Shown: positions 1 through 7,913 of the stretch, piece by piece | How the letters are laid out: every line of letters starts with the position of its first letter | How positions within the stretch are numbered: the first letter of the stretch is position 1 | From: Planctomycetota bacterium | GTDB lineage: Bacteria; Planctomycetota; Planctomycetia; Gemmatales; Gemmataceae | Direction: 5' to 3' | DNA: 64,000 nucleotides | Assembly (NCBI GenBank): GCA_021781415.1 | Contig: JAJXWW010000212.1 | Span: 51,871-115,870, forward strand | Made by a program: the position numbers and the translations under genes | The notes under the pieces: model-generated | What the model was told of the DNA's origin: nothing | The model's input: only the letters and a program-made list of their open reading frames with translations | Database searches by the model: none

Positions 1-469
1 CGGGCTTGCGGGCGGCATCGGCGGCCTGTACCGCGGACACGATCTGCTTTTCGACCTCGTCGAGATAAACCGCATCGACTCCGCTCTGGAACGGACTCGG
101 TCCCCACAGCCCCAGCGTGTCCGGCCCTTCGTGGTTGTGCGTGCTAGAAACGAGGACGTAAGTGAACCCCGGCAGTTTCTTGCGAACGCTTTCGACTTGC
201 GGATGGAACAGGCCGACGAGATCGACGGCGACGAGGGCGATTTTCTCCTTGCCGTGCGCCAGCACGACGGCGCGGGCCTTGAGCTTGTCGTGAACGCCGG
301 TCGCCTTGCGATTGTGTCCGAAACCGGCCATGTACACCGTCTTCTTCTCGACCTTGGGCGTGATGTCCGTCTCGGCGAAGCCGACTTGCAGCGCTTCGCC
401 CGGCGGAGCGTCCGCGAGTAAAAGAGTAAATGGCAACAAAAGGGGAAGGATAAGTAGATAAAACCGCAT
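1..469 (-). CDS. Neutral/alkaline ceramidase-like secreted protein (5' part)
   Basis: The gene runs off the left edge; about 156 N-terminal residues are visible. The ATG at 469 begins a hydrophobic signal peptide (MRFYLLILPLLLPFTLLLA) ending near residue 20. The mature part has the pattern of the neutral/alkaline non-lysosomal ceramidase N-terminal domain that is common in planctomycetes: VGFAETDITPK, then MAGFG, a strand with ALVAVDLVGL, and SSTHNHEGPD, where the histidines would bind zinc. Family members hydrolyse ceramides or related amides outside the cytoplasm, but many planctomycete homologues have untested substrates. The frame is open across the whole visible region. The C-terminus is not seen, so only the superfamily is supported. 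Confidence 0.75.
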   Translation of the reverse strand, partial: MRFYLLILPLLLPFTLLLADAPPGEALQVGFAETDITPKVEKKTVYMAGFGHNRKATGVHDKLKARAVVLAHGKEKIALVAVDLVGLFHPQVESVRKKLPGFTYVLVSSTHNHEGPDTLGLWGPSPFQSGVDAVYLDEVEKQIVSAVQAADAARKP

Positions 470-501
470 GGTCGCCGCTCCTTTCGAGACTTTCTCCTAT
501 A

Positions 502-745
502 TCCCTCTCCCCTGTACTCAGGGGAGAGCGACTGTGTTGAAAGCCGGGGTCTTTCGGTCATCGCTGTTTGCGGAAACTCCGGCTCTTCAACCCATTCGCA
601 TTGGCGTTCTCCCTTCTCAAGTGGCATGGGAGAACATACAAGGGGTCGGGGGTAAGGGGCCAGAATATTCGGAAAAACCACCCCCTCGCCCCAACCCCTC
701 TTCCTGAGTAACTGGGAGAAAGGGGCTTTTGGGGACGGCCACAAA
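502..745. repeat. Family A palindromic element, interrupted copy
   Basis: The left part (502-530) carries CCTGTACTCAGGGGAGAG. The right part (641-745) carries GGGGTCGGGGGTAAGGGGC, then a near match to the AGAATACTCGGAAAAA centre, then CCCCAACCCCTCTTCC and GGGGCTTTTGGGGACGG. The same order is found uninterrupted at 46706-46846 and, inverted, at 62369-62508. About 110 bp of unrelated sequence separates the two parts here, so this copy looks disrupted. Confidence 0.7.
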
Positions 746-752
746 GCTCATG

Positions 753-829
753 GAGGGGCGAACGAGTTTGCCGTGGCGACCTGCGCGGCCGGTGTACTTA
801 ACTCCTTTCTCTTTCTTCCTCTGCGCTGA
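753..829. repeat. Family D dispersed repeat, copy 1
   Basis: A roughly 75-bp stretch containing GGCGACCTGCGCGGCCGGTG and CTCTTTCTTCCTCTGCGCT recurs at 10013-10090 with few differences. Both copies are intergenic. Its function is not known; it is described only by the match between the two copies. Confidence 0.65.
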
Positions 830-1220
830 ACGTTTGCGTTACGATCAGCCCTGCGTCCCGTCTCTGTCGGCAGAGGAGCAAGCGTGGGCGGACGAATGGA
901 TTCGCGTGGCGAGAGTTCGTCGTAGTCCGCGCCGAGGAAGAGTTGTTGTCAGAGTGAATCGTGAAAATGGGAACGCGCGAGAATTTTCCCCGCCGGCGCG
1001 GAAGGGTCTTCCCTAGTTTGCCTCTCGATGTTACATTTTGAACAAGAGGGACGGCGAACGTGTGTCCGCGCCGTTGTGTCTGTCCCAATGTTCCGGCACG
1101 CCAGAGAGAATTTTTGTGGACGCCGTCGTCCGACCGACGACAACCATTCAACGTGCCGGCGCGACGGATCGCGCGATCCGTCGGGCGAACGTCGGTCGGC
1201 CACAGTGTTCGATTCGTGAA

Positions 1221-1236
1221 AGGAGAGCGAGGTATT
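1221..1236 (+). promoter_or_regulatory. infC ribosome-binding site with AUU start codon
   Basis: AGGAG at 1221-1225 lies 8 nt before an ATT codon at 1234 that is in frame with IF-3. No ATG, GTG or TTG lies at a suitable distance. AUU initiation of infC is the well-known device by which IF-3 represses its own translation, because IF-3 rejects non-standard start codons. The protein that begins here has the usual IF-3 length, which supports this start over the ATG at 1060. Confidence 0.75.
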
Positions 1237-1779
1237 CCCCCATTCGACCGTCATTCGCCGCCGCAACACGATCGCGGTTTGCGCATCAACGACCAGATTC
1301 GGATCAGTCCCGTGCGTTTGATCGGGGCTAACGGCGAACAGCTGGGCGTCGTGCCCACGTCGCAGGCGATGGAGATGGCCCGCGAGGCGCAGCTCGACCT
1401 CGTCGAGGTGGCCGCCAACGAGCGTCCGCCGGTGTGCAAAATCCTCGACTACGGCAAGTTTCGCTATCAACAATCGCACAAGAAGAACACGAAGAAAGTA
1501 CATCAGCAGAAGCTGAAAGAGATTCGCGTCCGCCCCAAGACCGGCGACCACGACGTGGATACCAAAATCAACCAGGCGCGCAAGTTCCTGGAACACAACG
1601 ACAAAGTTCTCGTCAACGTGCTGTTTCGCGGCCGCGAACTCCAGCACATTGAAGAAGGACGGCGCATCATCGACTCGATTCTGGAGAAGCTCGCCGACGC
1701 CTCCAAAGTCGAGAAAGCGCCGTCGATGGAGGGCAAGCGCATGACGGCGCTGCTCGCCCCCAAGGCGGCAAAAGCGTGA
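1234..1779 (+). CDS. infC: Translation initiation factor IF-3
   Basis: IF-3 binds the 30S subunit, prevents premature 50S joining and checks the initiator tRNA. The 181-residue product has the classical N-domain (GLRINDQIRISPVRLIG, then VPTSQAMEMAREAQLDLVEV and PPVCKILDYGKF), a lysine-rich linker, and the C-domain (KEIRVRPKTGDHDVDTKI, then VLVNVLFRGRELQH). The start is placed at ATT 1234, preceded by AGGAG; an upstream ATG at 1060 would add 58 residues of low-complexity sequence with no family match. It heads infC-rpmI-rplT-pheS, the common bacterial order. Autoregulation through the AUU start is inferred from the well-studied E. coli case. Confidence 0.95.
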   Translation: MPPFDRHSPPQHDRGLRINDQIRISPVRLIGANGEQLGVVPTSQAMEMAREAQLDLVEVAANERPPVCKILDYGKFRYQQSHKKNTKKVHQQKLKEIRVRPKTGDHDVDTKINQARKFLEHNDKVLVNVLFRGRELQHIEEGRRIIDSILEKLADASKVEKAPSMEGKRMTALLAPKAAKA

Positions 1780-1882
1780 GGGGCGCGCGTTTCCCCCTAC
1801 ACGATGGACCGTACTCCTCCTACAATTAGTCTTCCCCCCCCGGATAATCCGGAGGAGCGGATAGAGTGAAAGGGTGAAAAAC

Positions 1883-2083
1883 ATGCCCAAGATGAAGACG
1901 CACAAAGCCTCGAAGAAGCGCTTTCGCGTGACCGCTACCGGAAAACTCAAACGCCGTCAGGCCGGCAAAAAGCACTTGCTCAGTCACAAGACCGGCAAGC
2001 GCAAACGTCACCTGCGCGGCGTCGTCGTGGACGGCGGTAAACTGTCGCGCAAATACATCGAGGCCATGGGCGGCAAGGCATAA
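1883..2083 (+). CDS. rpmI: 50S ribosomal protein L35
   Basis: A small, very basic protein of 66 residues starting [14 protein letters not shown], the canonical L35 beginning, followed by a [17 protein letters not shown] segment. A GTG at 1874 would add three residues, but the ATG at 1883 gives the family start and sits a suitable distance after AGGGTG. It lies between infC and rplT as in most bacteria, and is probably co-transcribed and subject to L20 control. Confidence 0.95.
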   Translation: MPKMKTHKASKKRFRVTATGKLKRRQAGKKHLLSHKTGKRKRHLRGVVVDGGKLSRKYIEAMGGKA

Positions 2084-2085
2084 CT

Positions 2086-2163
2086 GCTCTCGGCTTTCGG
2101 CTTTCGGCTATCGGCCCATAGGGTTTGGCCGATCGACGGGGGCCGAAGCCCGAGAGCCGACAG
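2086..2163. repeat. Heptad-like repeat and imperfect hairpin between rpmI and rplT
   Basis: The spacer contains tandem TTCGGCT-type units (about 2092-2118) and closes with a partly complementary CCGAAGCCCGAGAG segment (about 2143-2156), so the transcript could form a long imperfect hairpin. The GGCTATCGG unit recurs in spacers at 19500 and 25315. Confidence 0.45.
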
Positions 2164-2177
2164 CGGAGTGAGAGTAC

Positions 2178-2540
2178 ATGACACGAGCACGCAGCGGCAA
2201 GACGGTTCTCCGACGCCGCAAACGTCTGCGCCGTTTGACGAAAGGGTTCCGCCTGAGTCGGCACCACTTGCACCGCCAGGCGGTAGTGACGCTGATTCGA
2301 GCGCGGGTTTATGCGTTCCGCGATCGGCGCGTCCGCAAGCGCGAGTTTCGGCGCTTGTGGATCGTTCGCATCAACGCCGCCTGCCGGATGCGCGGCCTGC
2401 GTTACGGCCAGTTCATTGCCGGCCTCATCGCCGCGCAGGTCGAACTGAACCGCAAGACACTGGCCAACTTGGCCGTCCACGATCCCGATACGTTCACCAA
2501 ACTCGTTGAGTTGGCAAAAGCGAATTTGCCGGCGGCGTAA
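2178..2540 (+). CDS. rplT: 50S ribosomal protein L20
   Basis: L20 is a 23S-binding assembly protein and, in many bacteria, a translational repressor of rpmI-rplT. The 120-residue product has the basic N-terminal helix (RRKRLRRLTKGFRLSRHH) and the globular C-domain (LWIVRINAACRMRGLRYG, then FIAGL). Length and gene order are typical. GGAGTGAG lies 6-12 nt before the ATG. Confidence 0.96.
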   Translation: MTRARSGKTVLRRRKRLRRLTKGFRLSRHHLHRQAVVTLIRARVYAFRDRRVRKREFRRLWIVRINAACRMRGLRYGQFIAGLIAAQVELNRKTLANLAVHDPDTFTKLVELAKANLPAA

Positions 2541-2545
2541 AATCG

Positions 2546-2597
2546 GAGCCGTAAGCGTAAGCGACGGTTGCTTTGCCGTCGCTTACGCTTACGGCTC
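2546..2597. repeat. Family B palindrome: perfect 22-bp inverted repeat
   Basis: The arms 2546-2567 and 2576-2597 are perfectly complementary around an 8-nt loop (TTGCTTTG). The stem contains GTAAGCGTAAGCGACGG. It follows the rplT stop at once and ends just before pheS. A related palindrome lies at 11990-12055. There is no trailing U-run, so it is not a standard intrinsic terminator, though it may attenuate or stabilise RNA ends. Confidence 0.8.
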
Positions 2598-2617
2598 GGA
2601 TGGATTTTGGTAGCACC

Positions 2618-3640
2618 ATGTCCGAACTCGAAGCTTTGGAACAACGCGCCCTCGCGGAGTTGCAAGTCTGCGCCGATGAAGCTGCTCTGCGCGCCTGGAA
2701 CACGCACTACCTCAAGGGCGAGTTGGATCGCGCCGTCAAAATGGTCGGCTCGCTGCCGCCTGCCGAGCGTCCAATCTACGGCAAAAGAGCCAACGAAGTC
2801 AAAAAGAAACTCAACGAGGCGTATGAGACCGCGGCGGCGGCGGAGAAAGAACGCGCCCTTGAGCGCAGTCTGACTTCCGATGCCTTGGATGTCACGCTGC
2901 CCGGAAGACCGGCGCGGCGAGGACGACTGCACGTCTCCACGCAAACGCTCCGCTCCATCTACGCCATCTTCGCCGACCTCGGCTTTCAGATCTATCGCAG
3001 TTCCGAAGTCGAGGACGACGAAACGAACTTCGGCCTGCTCAACATGCCGGAGCATCATCCCGCCCGCGATATGTGGGACACCTTCCACACGACGAAACCT
3101 GGCGTTCTGCTGCGCACGCATACCTCGCCGGGACAGATTCACGTCATGCGCGAGTTGTGTCCCCAGCCGATCCGCGTCATTCTGCCGGGCATGTGCTATC
3201 GCTACGAGGCGATCACCATGCGCAGCGAGATCATGTTCCATCAGGTCGAAGGCTTGGCCATCGGCGAGCGCGTGACCATGGCCGACTTAAAAGGCACGCT
3301 CATCGCCTTCGCCCGCCGTCTGTTCGGCGACCAACGCAAGGTGCGCATCCGCTCCAGCTATTTCCCGTTCACCGAGCCGTCGATCGAAGTGGACATGGAT
3401 TGCATCGTCTGCTCCGGCGAGGGATGCGGTCTGTGCAAGCGCAGCGGCTGGCTGGAGATCCTCGGCGCGGGCATGGTGCATCCGGTGGTGCTGCGCAACG
3501 GCGGCTACGATCCGGAGCGTTTCAGCGGGTTCGCCTTCGGCATGGGACCGGAGCGCATCGCCATGCTGACATATGCCATCGACGATATCCGTCAATTTTG
3601 GTCCAACGACCTGCGCTTCTTGCAACAGTTCGGTGCTTGA
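2618..3640 (+). CDS. pheS: Phenylalanyl-tRNA synthetase alpha subunit
   Basis: The catalytic alpha subunit of the tetrameric PheRS that charges tRNA-Phe. The 340-residue protein has an N-terminal coiled-coil region (about 1-85) and the class II core: motif 2 region around LLRTHTSPGQIHVM, then QPIRVILPGMCYRYEA and MFHQVEGLAIG, and motif 3 (FAFGMGPERIAML). A cysteine cluster near the C-terminus (CIVCSGEGCGLC) resembles a small zinc site, which is not universal in PheS. ATG 2618 gives a usual N-terminus; ATG 2600 is also possible, and the frame upstream lies inside a palindrome. pheT is not adjacent. Confidence 0.93.
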   Translation: MSELEALEQRALAELQVCADEAALRAWNTHYLKGELDRAVKMVGSLPPAERPIYGKRANEVKKKLNEAYETAAAAEKERALERSLTSDALDVTLPGRPARRGRLHVSTQTLRSIYAIFADLGFQIYRSSEVEDDETNFGLLNMPEHHPARDMWDTFHTTKPGVLLRTHTSPGQIHVMRELCPQPIRVILPGMCYRYEAITMRSEIMFHQVEGLAIGERVTMADLKGTLIAFARRLFGDQRKVRIRSSYFPFTEPSIEVDMDCIVCSGEGCGLCKRSGWLEILGAGMVHPVVLRNGGYDPERFSGFAFGMGPERIAMLTYAIDDIRQFWSNDLRFLQQFGA

Positions 3641-3663
3641 CGCAGGCATCGGAGGTTCGGCCC

Positions 3664-4128
3664 ATGATCTGTCAAAACTGCGGGATCGAAGCGCCGACGA
3701 AGTATGTCGCCTTCTATCAGAACATCGGCGCGCTGGTCGTGCGTTTCAGCAGGTCGATTGAAGGCGAACTGTGTAAATCGTGCATTCACCGCTACTTTTG
3801 GTCGTACACCGGCGTCAATTGCACGCTCGGCTGGTGGGGCTACATTTCGCTCGTCGTCACGCCGTTCTTTATTCTCAACAACACCTTCCGCTATGCCATG
3901 TGTCTTACCATGCCCCCGGTTCCGCAGGACGCGACCGCGCCGGAGTTGACCGACGAGGCCATCGACAAGATACAGCCCTACGCCAACGAATTGATTGGCC
4001 GAGTCAACGAGGGCGGCAAGCTCAAGGAAGTGGCCGAGGACATCGCACTCCTCGCCAACGTCACGCCCGGCCAAGTCGTTCGCTTTCTCCAAGCCGTGAT
4101 CGCCGCTCAAGAGCGGAGAAACTCCTAA
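3664..4128 (+). CDS. Zinc-ribbon membrane protein of unknown function
   Basis: A 154-residue protein beginning MICQNCGIEAPT, with two CxxC pairs (CQNC near residue 3 and CKSC near 38) that could hold one zinc ion. A hydrophobic stretch follows at about 50-75 (WWGYISLVVTPFFILNN, preceded by more aromatic residues). The C-terminal half is helical and soluble (VNEGGKLKEVAEDIALLA). It lies 23 bp after pheS and may be co-transcribed. No function can be assigned; it resembles small zinc-ribbon membrane proteins of planctomycetes. Confidence 0.75.
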   Translation: MICQNCGIEAPTKYVAFYQNIGALVVRFSRSIEGELCKSCIHRYFWSYTGVNCTLGWWGYISLVVTPFFILNNTFRYAMCLTMPPVPQDATAPELTDEAIDKIQPYANELIGRVNEGGKLKEVAEDIALLANVTPGQVVRFLQAVIAAQERRNS

Positions 4129-4279
4129 TTCGGCGACGACGGCTCTTCCTCAATCCAAAGCAACCAATCGGTCGATCTTGATGGGTAGCCGGGTTTTCGG
4201 CTATGGTTCCACCGTCTCGGACTCCGCCTGGGCGGATTGGGGAACGGTGGTAAGCAGGATAACGGAGAGGATGGTTGCC

Positions 4280-4981
4280 ATGTCAACGTTTCGCAAATGG
4301 GCCTTGGCGACGGCGATCGCATTGGGTGTGCCGTGGAGCGCGAGCCAGGCCGGTGTTTACATGGGCGTCGGCTTCGGCGGTCCCTGTTATCATCGCGGGT
4401 GGGGCGGCTGCGGCTGGGGCGGCGGCTACGGATGGGGCGGCGGCTATGGCTTCTATCGTCCCTATGGTTTCGGCGTGGTGGTTGCTCCCCCCGTCGTTGT
4501 GGGGGCGGCTCCGGTGGTGGTCCAGCAGCCCGCCGTGGTGCAACAGCCGGTCGTCGTGCAGCCGGCTTATACTCCTTCGCTCTCTCAACCTCCCGCTCCG
4601 TTGCCGCCGCCCACGCCGACGCCTTCCAGCTCTGCCGATTTCGTCAACGATGTGAGGCCCGCCTCCACCGTGGCCGGCCAGGGCGACGCGGAAGCCGTCT
4701 TCCAACAGTTGCGCGACGGCGACGAACGCACGCGCGCCGATGCCGCCGTTCGCTTGGGGCGATCCCGCATCGAGCGCGCCGTCGGCCCCCTGGTCAAGGC
4801 GCTGAACGGAGACGGCAGCCCGATGGTCCGCGAGGCCGCCGCGCGCGGGTTGGGTCTCATCGGCTCGGTCTCATCGCTCAGCGCCTTGCAGTATGCCGCC
4901 CAGGCCGACGACGACCGCGAAGTGCGCCACAGTGCCGCTTTCGCCGCCGAGACGATCCGCGGCAATCTCCCCCGACGCTAA
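4280..4981 (+). CDS. Secreted HEAT-repeat protein with Gly/Tyr/Trp-rich N-terminus
   Basis: A 233-residue protein with a signal peptide (MSTFRKWALATAIALGVP, cut near 24), then a Gly/Trp/Tyr-rich segment (WGGGYGWGGGYGFYRPYGFG), a V/P/Q-rich spacer, and a C-terminal HEAT-repeat region (RADAAVRLGRSRIERAV, VREAAARGLGLIG). ATG 4280 is chosen because GGAGAGG lies 9 nt upstream; the ATG at 4271 abuts that sequence. HEAT repeats suggest protein binding in the periplasm or at the surface. No enzyme motif is visible. Confidence 0.75.
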   Translation: MSTFRKWALATAIALGVPWSASQAGVYMGVGFGGPCYHRGWGGCGWGGGYGWGGGYGFYRPYGFGVVVAPPVVVGAAPVVVQQPAVVQQPVVVQPAYTPSLSQPPAPLPPPTPTPSSSADFVNDVRPASTVAGQGDAEAVFQQLRDGDERTRADAAVRLGRSRIERAVGPLVKALNGDGSPMVREAAARGLGLIGSVSSLSALQYAAQADDDREVRHSAAFAAETIRGNLPRR

Positions 4982-5031
4982 GCACGACCGCGACACCAGC
5001 GCTTTTCAGGTCGCATCCAACGAACGGTCTC

Positions 5032-5162
5032 GGTTAGCCGCGACGCGAAGCGGAGCGCGGAACAATACGCAGCGCGCGCTGTTCGTTCGCACCGACGCGA
5101 TACAGATGGCGATGCGCAGCGGAGCGCGGAACAACGCGCTCCGCTGCGCGTCGCGGCTAACC
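5032..5162. repeat. Family C palindrome, copy 1 (split arms)
   Basis: The outer arms GGTTAGCCGCGACGCGAAGC (from 5032) and the complementary GCGTCGCGGCTAACC (ending 5162) enclose about 75 bp that contains a further internal AGCGGAGCGCGGAACAA repeat. It makes up most of the 300-bp spacer 4982-5281, which otherwise shows nothing. Confidence 0.75.
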
Positions 5163-5281
5163 AGTCGGCGCGCGAAGCGGGGTAGGGAAAAGGGTTCACG
5201 TCGAGGGGGTCGGTTAGACGAAAGAGTTTCCGCAGAGGCGCATCTCGACATCTCTGACCTCGACTCGATACGGAGTTCGCT

Positions 5282-7645
5282 ATGCTGGTTCCCTGGTTCT
5301 CGGCATGGAAACAGACCCTCCGCAACCGCAATCAGGCATCGCCGTCTCGTTCGCGCCGCTCGTGTGTCTTAAGGCTTGAAGAGTTGGAGAGCCGACTGAC
5401 ACCGAATGCGTACACGGTGAACATCCTCGGCGATGCGTCGGGTTCTGTTGGCGGGCAGGGTTCCGGCTTGAGCGGCGACCTGCGATATTGCTTGAGCCAG
5501 GCCATTCAAGACCATCAGGCGGACACCATCACCTTCGCTCCGAGCGTATTCAGCGGCGCGGCGCAGAAAACCATCGACCTCAGCGCGGCCCTGGTTACGG
5601 GACCCACGGGCTTTGTGAACCCCTACGGCCAGACGGCCTTCCTTGTCGGTGCCTCGGACAACATTACCATCGACGGCTCGCTCGGCGCGAATGTGCCTGG
5701 GATCACCCTCAACGGCGGGGGGCTTACTCGGCTCTTCGCGGTCGAGGGGGGCGGCACGCTGCAACTGAAGAACCTCACGCTCACCGGCGGCCACGCCACG
5801 GGCGGAGCGGGAGGCTTCGACGTAGGCGGCGCTGCGGGTGGCGGCGGCGCGGGCCTGGGAGGCGGCGTGTTGGTCGATGGCAGCACCTCCAGTTTCACGG
5901 CCAGCGGCTGCACTTTCGTGAACAACCAAGCCACAGGCGGAGCGGGAGGCGTGGCGGTGAGTGGATCACTTCAAGGGGGTTCCGGCGGCGGCGGATTGGG
6001 CGGTGCGGGATCTCCAGCCGTCGGTTCGACCGGTGGAGCGGGCGGCGGCGTCAACGGTGGAGCAGGCGGCACAACGAATGGCTACAATGGTGGCTACGGA
6101 GGAGGTGGCGGTGGTGCGGGGGGCTTCTTTGACTTCGGCGGCGTCGGTGGACTTGGTGGCGGCGGCGGTGGTGGTGGCGACTTCGGCTACGGCGGTCAGG
6201 GCGGCTTCGGTGGTGGTGCCGGCGGCAGTGCTGGCGGTGGCCATGGGGGCGGTGGCGGCTTCGGCGGAGGAGGAGGAGGCAGTGGCACTGCCGGCTACGG
6301 CGGCGGCGGTGGCGGCGGGGCTGGACTGGGCGGAGCCCTATTCAGTAACGCAAGCTCCGTGACTCTCACCAATGACACCTTCACACAGAATGCCGCTACC
6401 GGCGGAGAGGGGGGCACGGGGCTAGGGACCGGAGGCGCGGGCCAGGGAGAGGGCGGTGCCGTCTTCGTTCGCAACGGCACGCTCGTTGCCACCTTCGACA
6501 CCTTCAGCTCCAACACGGCCATTCAAGGCGGCACCGATGTCGCCGTCCTCAGCGATGGCTCCGGCAATCGGGCCACCGCCACGCTGATTAACAGCATTCT
6601 CGGCCAGAACGGCGTTACGACCACATCCGACTTCTACACCACCACCAACGGCGGCATGGCGGCCAACCTCGCGGCCAGCACCAACAACCTCGTCAGCTAC
6701 AACGGCCTGGGAATCAACGGCTTGCCGGCCACAGCGCTCGTCGATGGCACCAACCCGAACTTCGCCGCGGCGGGACTGGCGAACAACGGCGGTCCCACAC
6801 AGACCATCGCGTTGACGGCGGCGAGTACCTCAGCGATCGGCATGGGAGCGACGGGTACCGGCATCACGACCGACCAGCGGGGATATGGTCGCGTCGCCTC
6901 GCCGGACCTCGGTGCCTTCGAGTACAATGCGGTGCCGCCCACGAATGTCACCCCGCCTCCTCCCATCGCCCTGACGCCGGACCAGAAGTTCGTGCAAGCG
7001 CTCTACCAAGACTTCCTGGGTCGGAGCGGCTCATCCTCCGAGGTGCAATTCTGGGTCAACCTGCTGCCCAACTTGGGCCAATCCAAGGTTGCCTACGACA
7101 TCATTCACTCGCACGAGGCTCTGACCCGCATCGTAAACGAACTGTACCTGAAGCTCTTGGATCGGTCGGCCGTCGGCGACCCCGCCTCGACTAACTGGGT
7201 GAACGCACTGGAACACGGCGCGACGGTGGGGCAGGTTATCGAAGGCATCCTCGCCAGCACGGAGTTTTCCAATCGAGCCAACGTCCTGATCGGCGGCAAG
7301 AACACCGAAGCGAACTACGTTAAGGCGCTGTACCAATTCTTGCTGGGCCGCGACGGCAGCCCCAGCGAAGTCTCCTACTGGTTGAGCGTGCTGCCCTCTC
7401 TGGGCGCGACCGGCGTGGCCAACCGGTTCCTGTCTTCATCCGAGTTCCGAGGCGACCTGGTGCGTCAACTCTACGGTCCAAGCGAGGCACCGTCCGTTTC
7501 GATCGTCGCCTTGTTTTCCGATCTGATGAATCGGAACGCGGAGCCGACGCCGGCAGAGGTCGATCGCTGGATCAACTCGGGGCTGAACATCTTCCAGATC
7601 GAACGCGACTTCGCGGCCAGCCCGGAGTTCTTCGCCAATGGTTGA
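5282..7645 (+). CDS. Very glycine-rich secreted protein with DUF4214 C-terminus
   Basis: A 787-residue surface or secreted protein. The N-terminus carries the planctomycete extracellular motif (RLEELESRLTPNAY, about 33-46). Next come parallel-beta-helix-type strands (about 45-175, NITIDGSLGANVPGI and LQLKNLTLTGG), a Gly-rich region (about 175-360) with many GGGG runs, and a second beta-helix part ending TDQRGYGRVASPDLGAFEYN, the signature of choice-of-anchor/pectate-lyase-fold proteins. Two or three DUF4214-like repeats follow (FVQALYQDFLGRSGSSSEV, YVKALYQFLLGRDGSPSEV). GGAG precedes the ATG. Adhesin or matrix functions are plausible but not shown. Confidence 0.8.
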   Translation: MLVPWFSAWKQTLRNRNQASPSRSRRSCVLRLEELESRLTPNAYTVNILGDASGSVGGQGSGLSGDLRYCLSQAIQDHQADTITFAPSVFSGAAQKTIDLSAALVTGPTGFVNPYGQTAFLVGASDNITIDGSLGANVPGITLNGGGLTRLFAVEGGGTLQLKNLTLTGGHATGGAGGFDVGGAAGGGGAGLGGGVLVDGSTSSFTASGCTFVNNQATGGAGGVAVSGSLQGGSGGGGLGGAGSPAVGSTGGAGGGVNGGAGGTTNGYNGGYGGGGGGAGGFFDFGGVGGLGGGGGGGGDFGYGGQGGFGGGAGGSAGGGHGGGGGFGGGGGGSGTAGYGGGGGGGAGLGGALFSNASSVTLTNDTFTQNAATGGEGGTGLGTGGAGQGEGGAVFVRNGTLVATFDTFSSNTAIQGGTDVAVLSDGSGNRATATLINSILGQNGVTTTSDFYTTTNGGMAANLAASTNNLVSYNGLGINGLPATALVDGTNPNFAAAGLANNGGPTQTIALTAASTSAIGMGATGTGITTDQRGYGRVASPDLGAFEYNAVPPTNVTPPPPIALTPDQKFVQALYQDFLGRSGSSSEVQFWVNLLPNLGQSKVAYDIIHSHEALTRIVNELYLKLLDRSAVGDPASTNWVNALEHGATVGQVIEGILASTEFSNRANVLIGGKNTEANYVKALYQFLLGRDGSPSEVSYWLSVLPSLGATGVANRFLSSSEFRGDLVRQLYGPSEAPSVSIVALFSDLMNRNAEPTPAEVDRWINSGLNIFQIERDFAASPEFFANG

Positions 7646-7663
7646 GAGACGATGCGAAAACTC

Positions 7664-7716
7664 GGTTAGCCGCGACGCGCAGCGGAGCGAGTTGTCTCGC
7701 GCTCGCTGCGCGGCTG
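7664..7716. repeat. Family C palindrome, degenerate copy 2
   Basis: The left arm GGTTAGCCGCGACGCGCAGC is intact at 7664, but the right arm (about 7697-7716) has decayed and lacks the GGCTAACC end. It lies just after the DUF4214 gene stop. Confidence 0.6.
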
Positions 7717-7913
7717 GTACGTTTAAGTAGCCACTCTAACCGAGACCGCTCGTTGGATGCAAAGCGTTGAGTCCGCGCAAACGGAAATCGGACACACCCC
7801 AGGCCACTCTTGCCATCTTCTCATCGCCGGTGTCCTTCCGATAGAATAGTTCGCTGAGGGTTCTTCCCTCGTTGGCCGCAAGTCAATCGCATCGAAGACG
7901 CGGAGATCATGCC

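Larger units (their letters stand above)
470..1233. other. Long intergenic region with two repeat-family copies
   Basis: There is no convincing gene in this stretch. It holds an interrupted copy of the GTACTCAGGGG palindromic element (left part about 502-530, right part about 641-745, with about 110 bp of unrelated sequence between) and one copy of a roughly 75-bp repeat at 753-829 that recurs at 10013-10090. The open frames here have no ribosome-binding site or recognisable protein. The last 200 bases must include the infC promoter and leader, but I see no clear -35/-10 pair. Confidence 0.6.

Noticed and set aside
470..1233. Small plus-strand frames such as 468-707 and 729-1016
   Set aside because: They cover dispersed repeat copies, lack ribosome sites and encode no recognisable protein.
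949..1950. A 333-aa minus-strand frame over infC
   Set aside because: It runs antisense through infC and the start of rpmI; the IF-3 frame has unmistakable family motifs.
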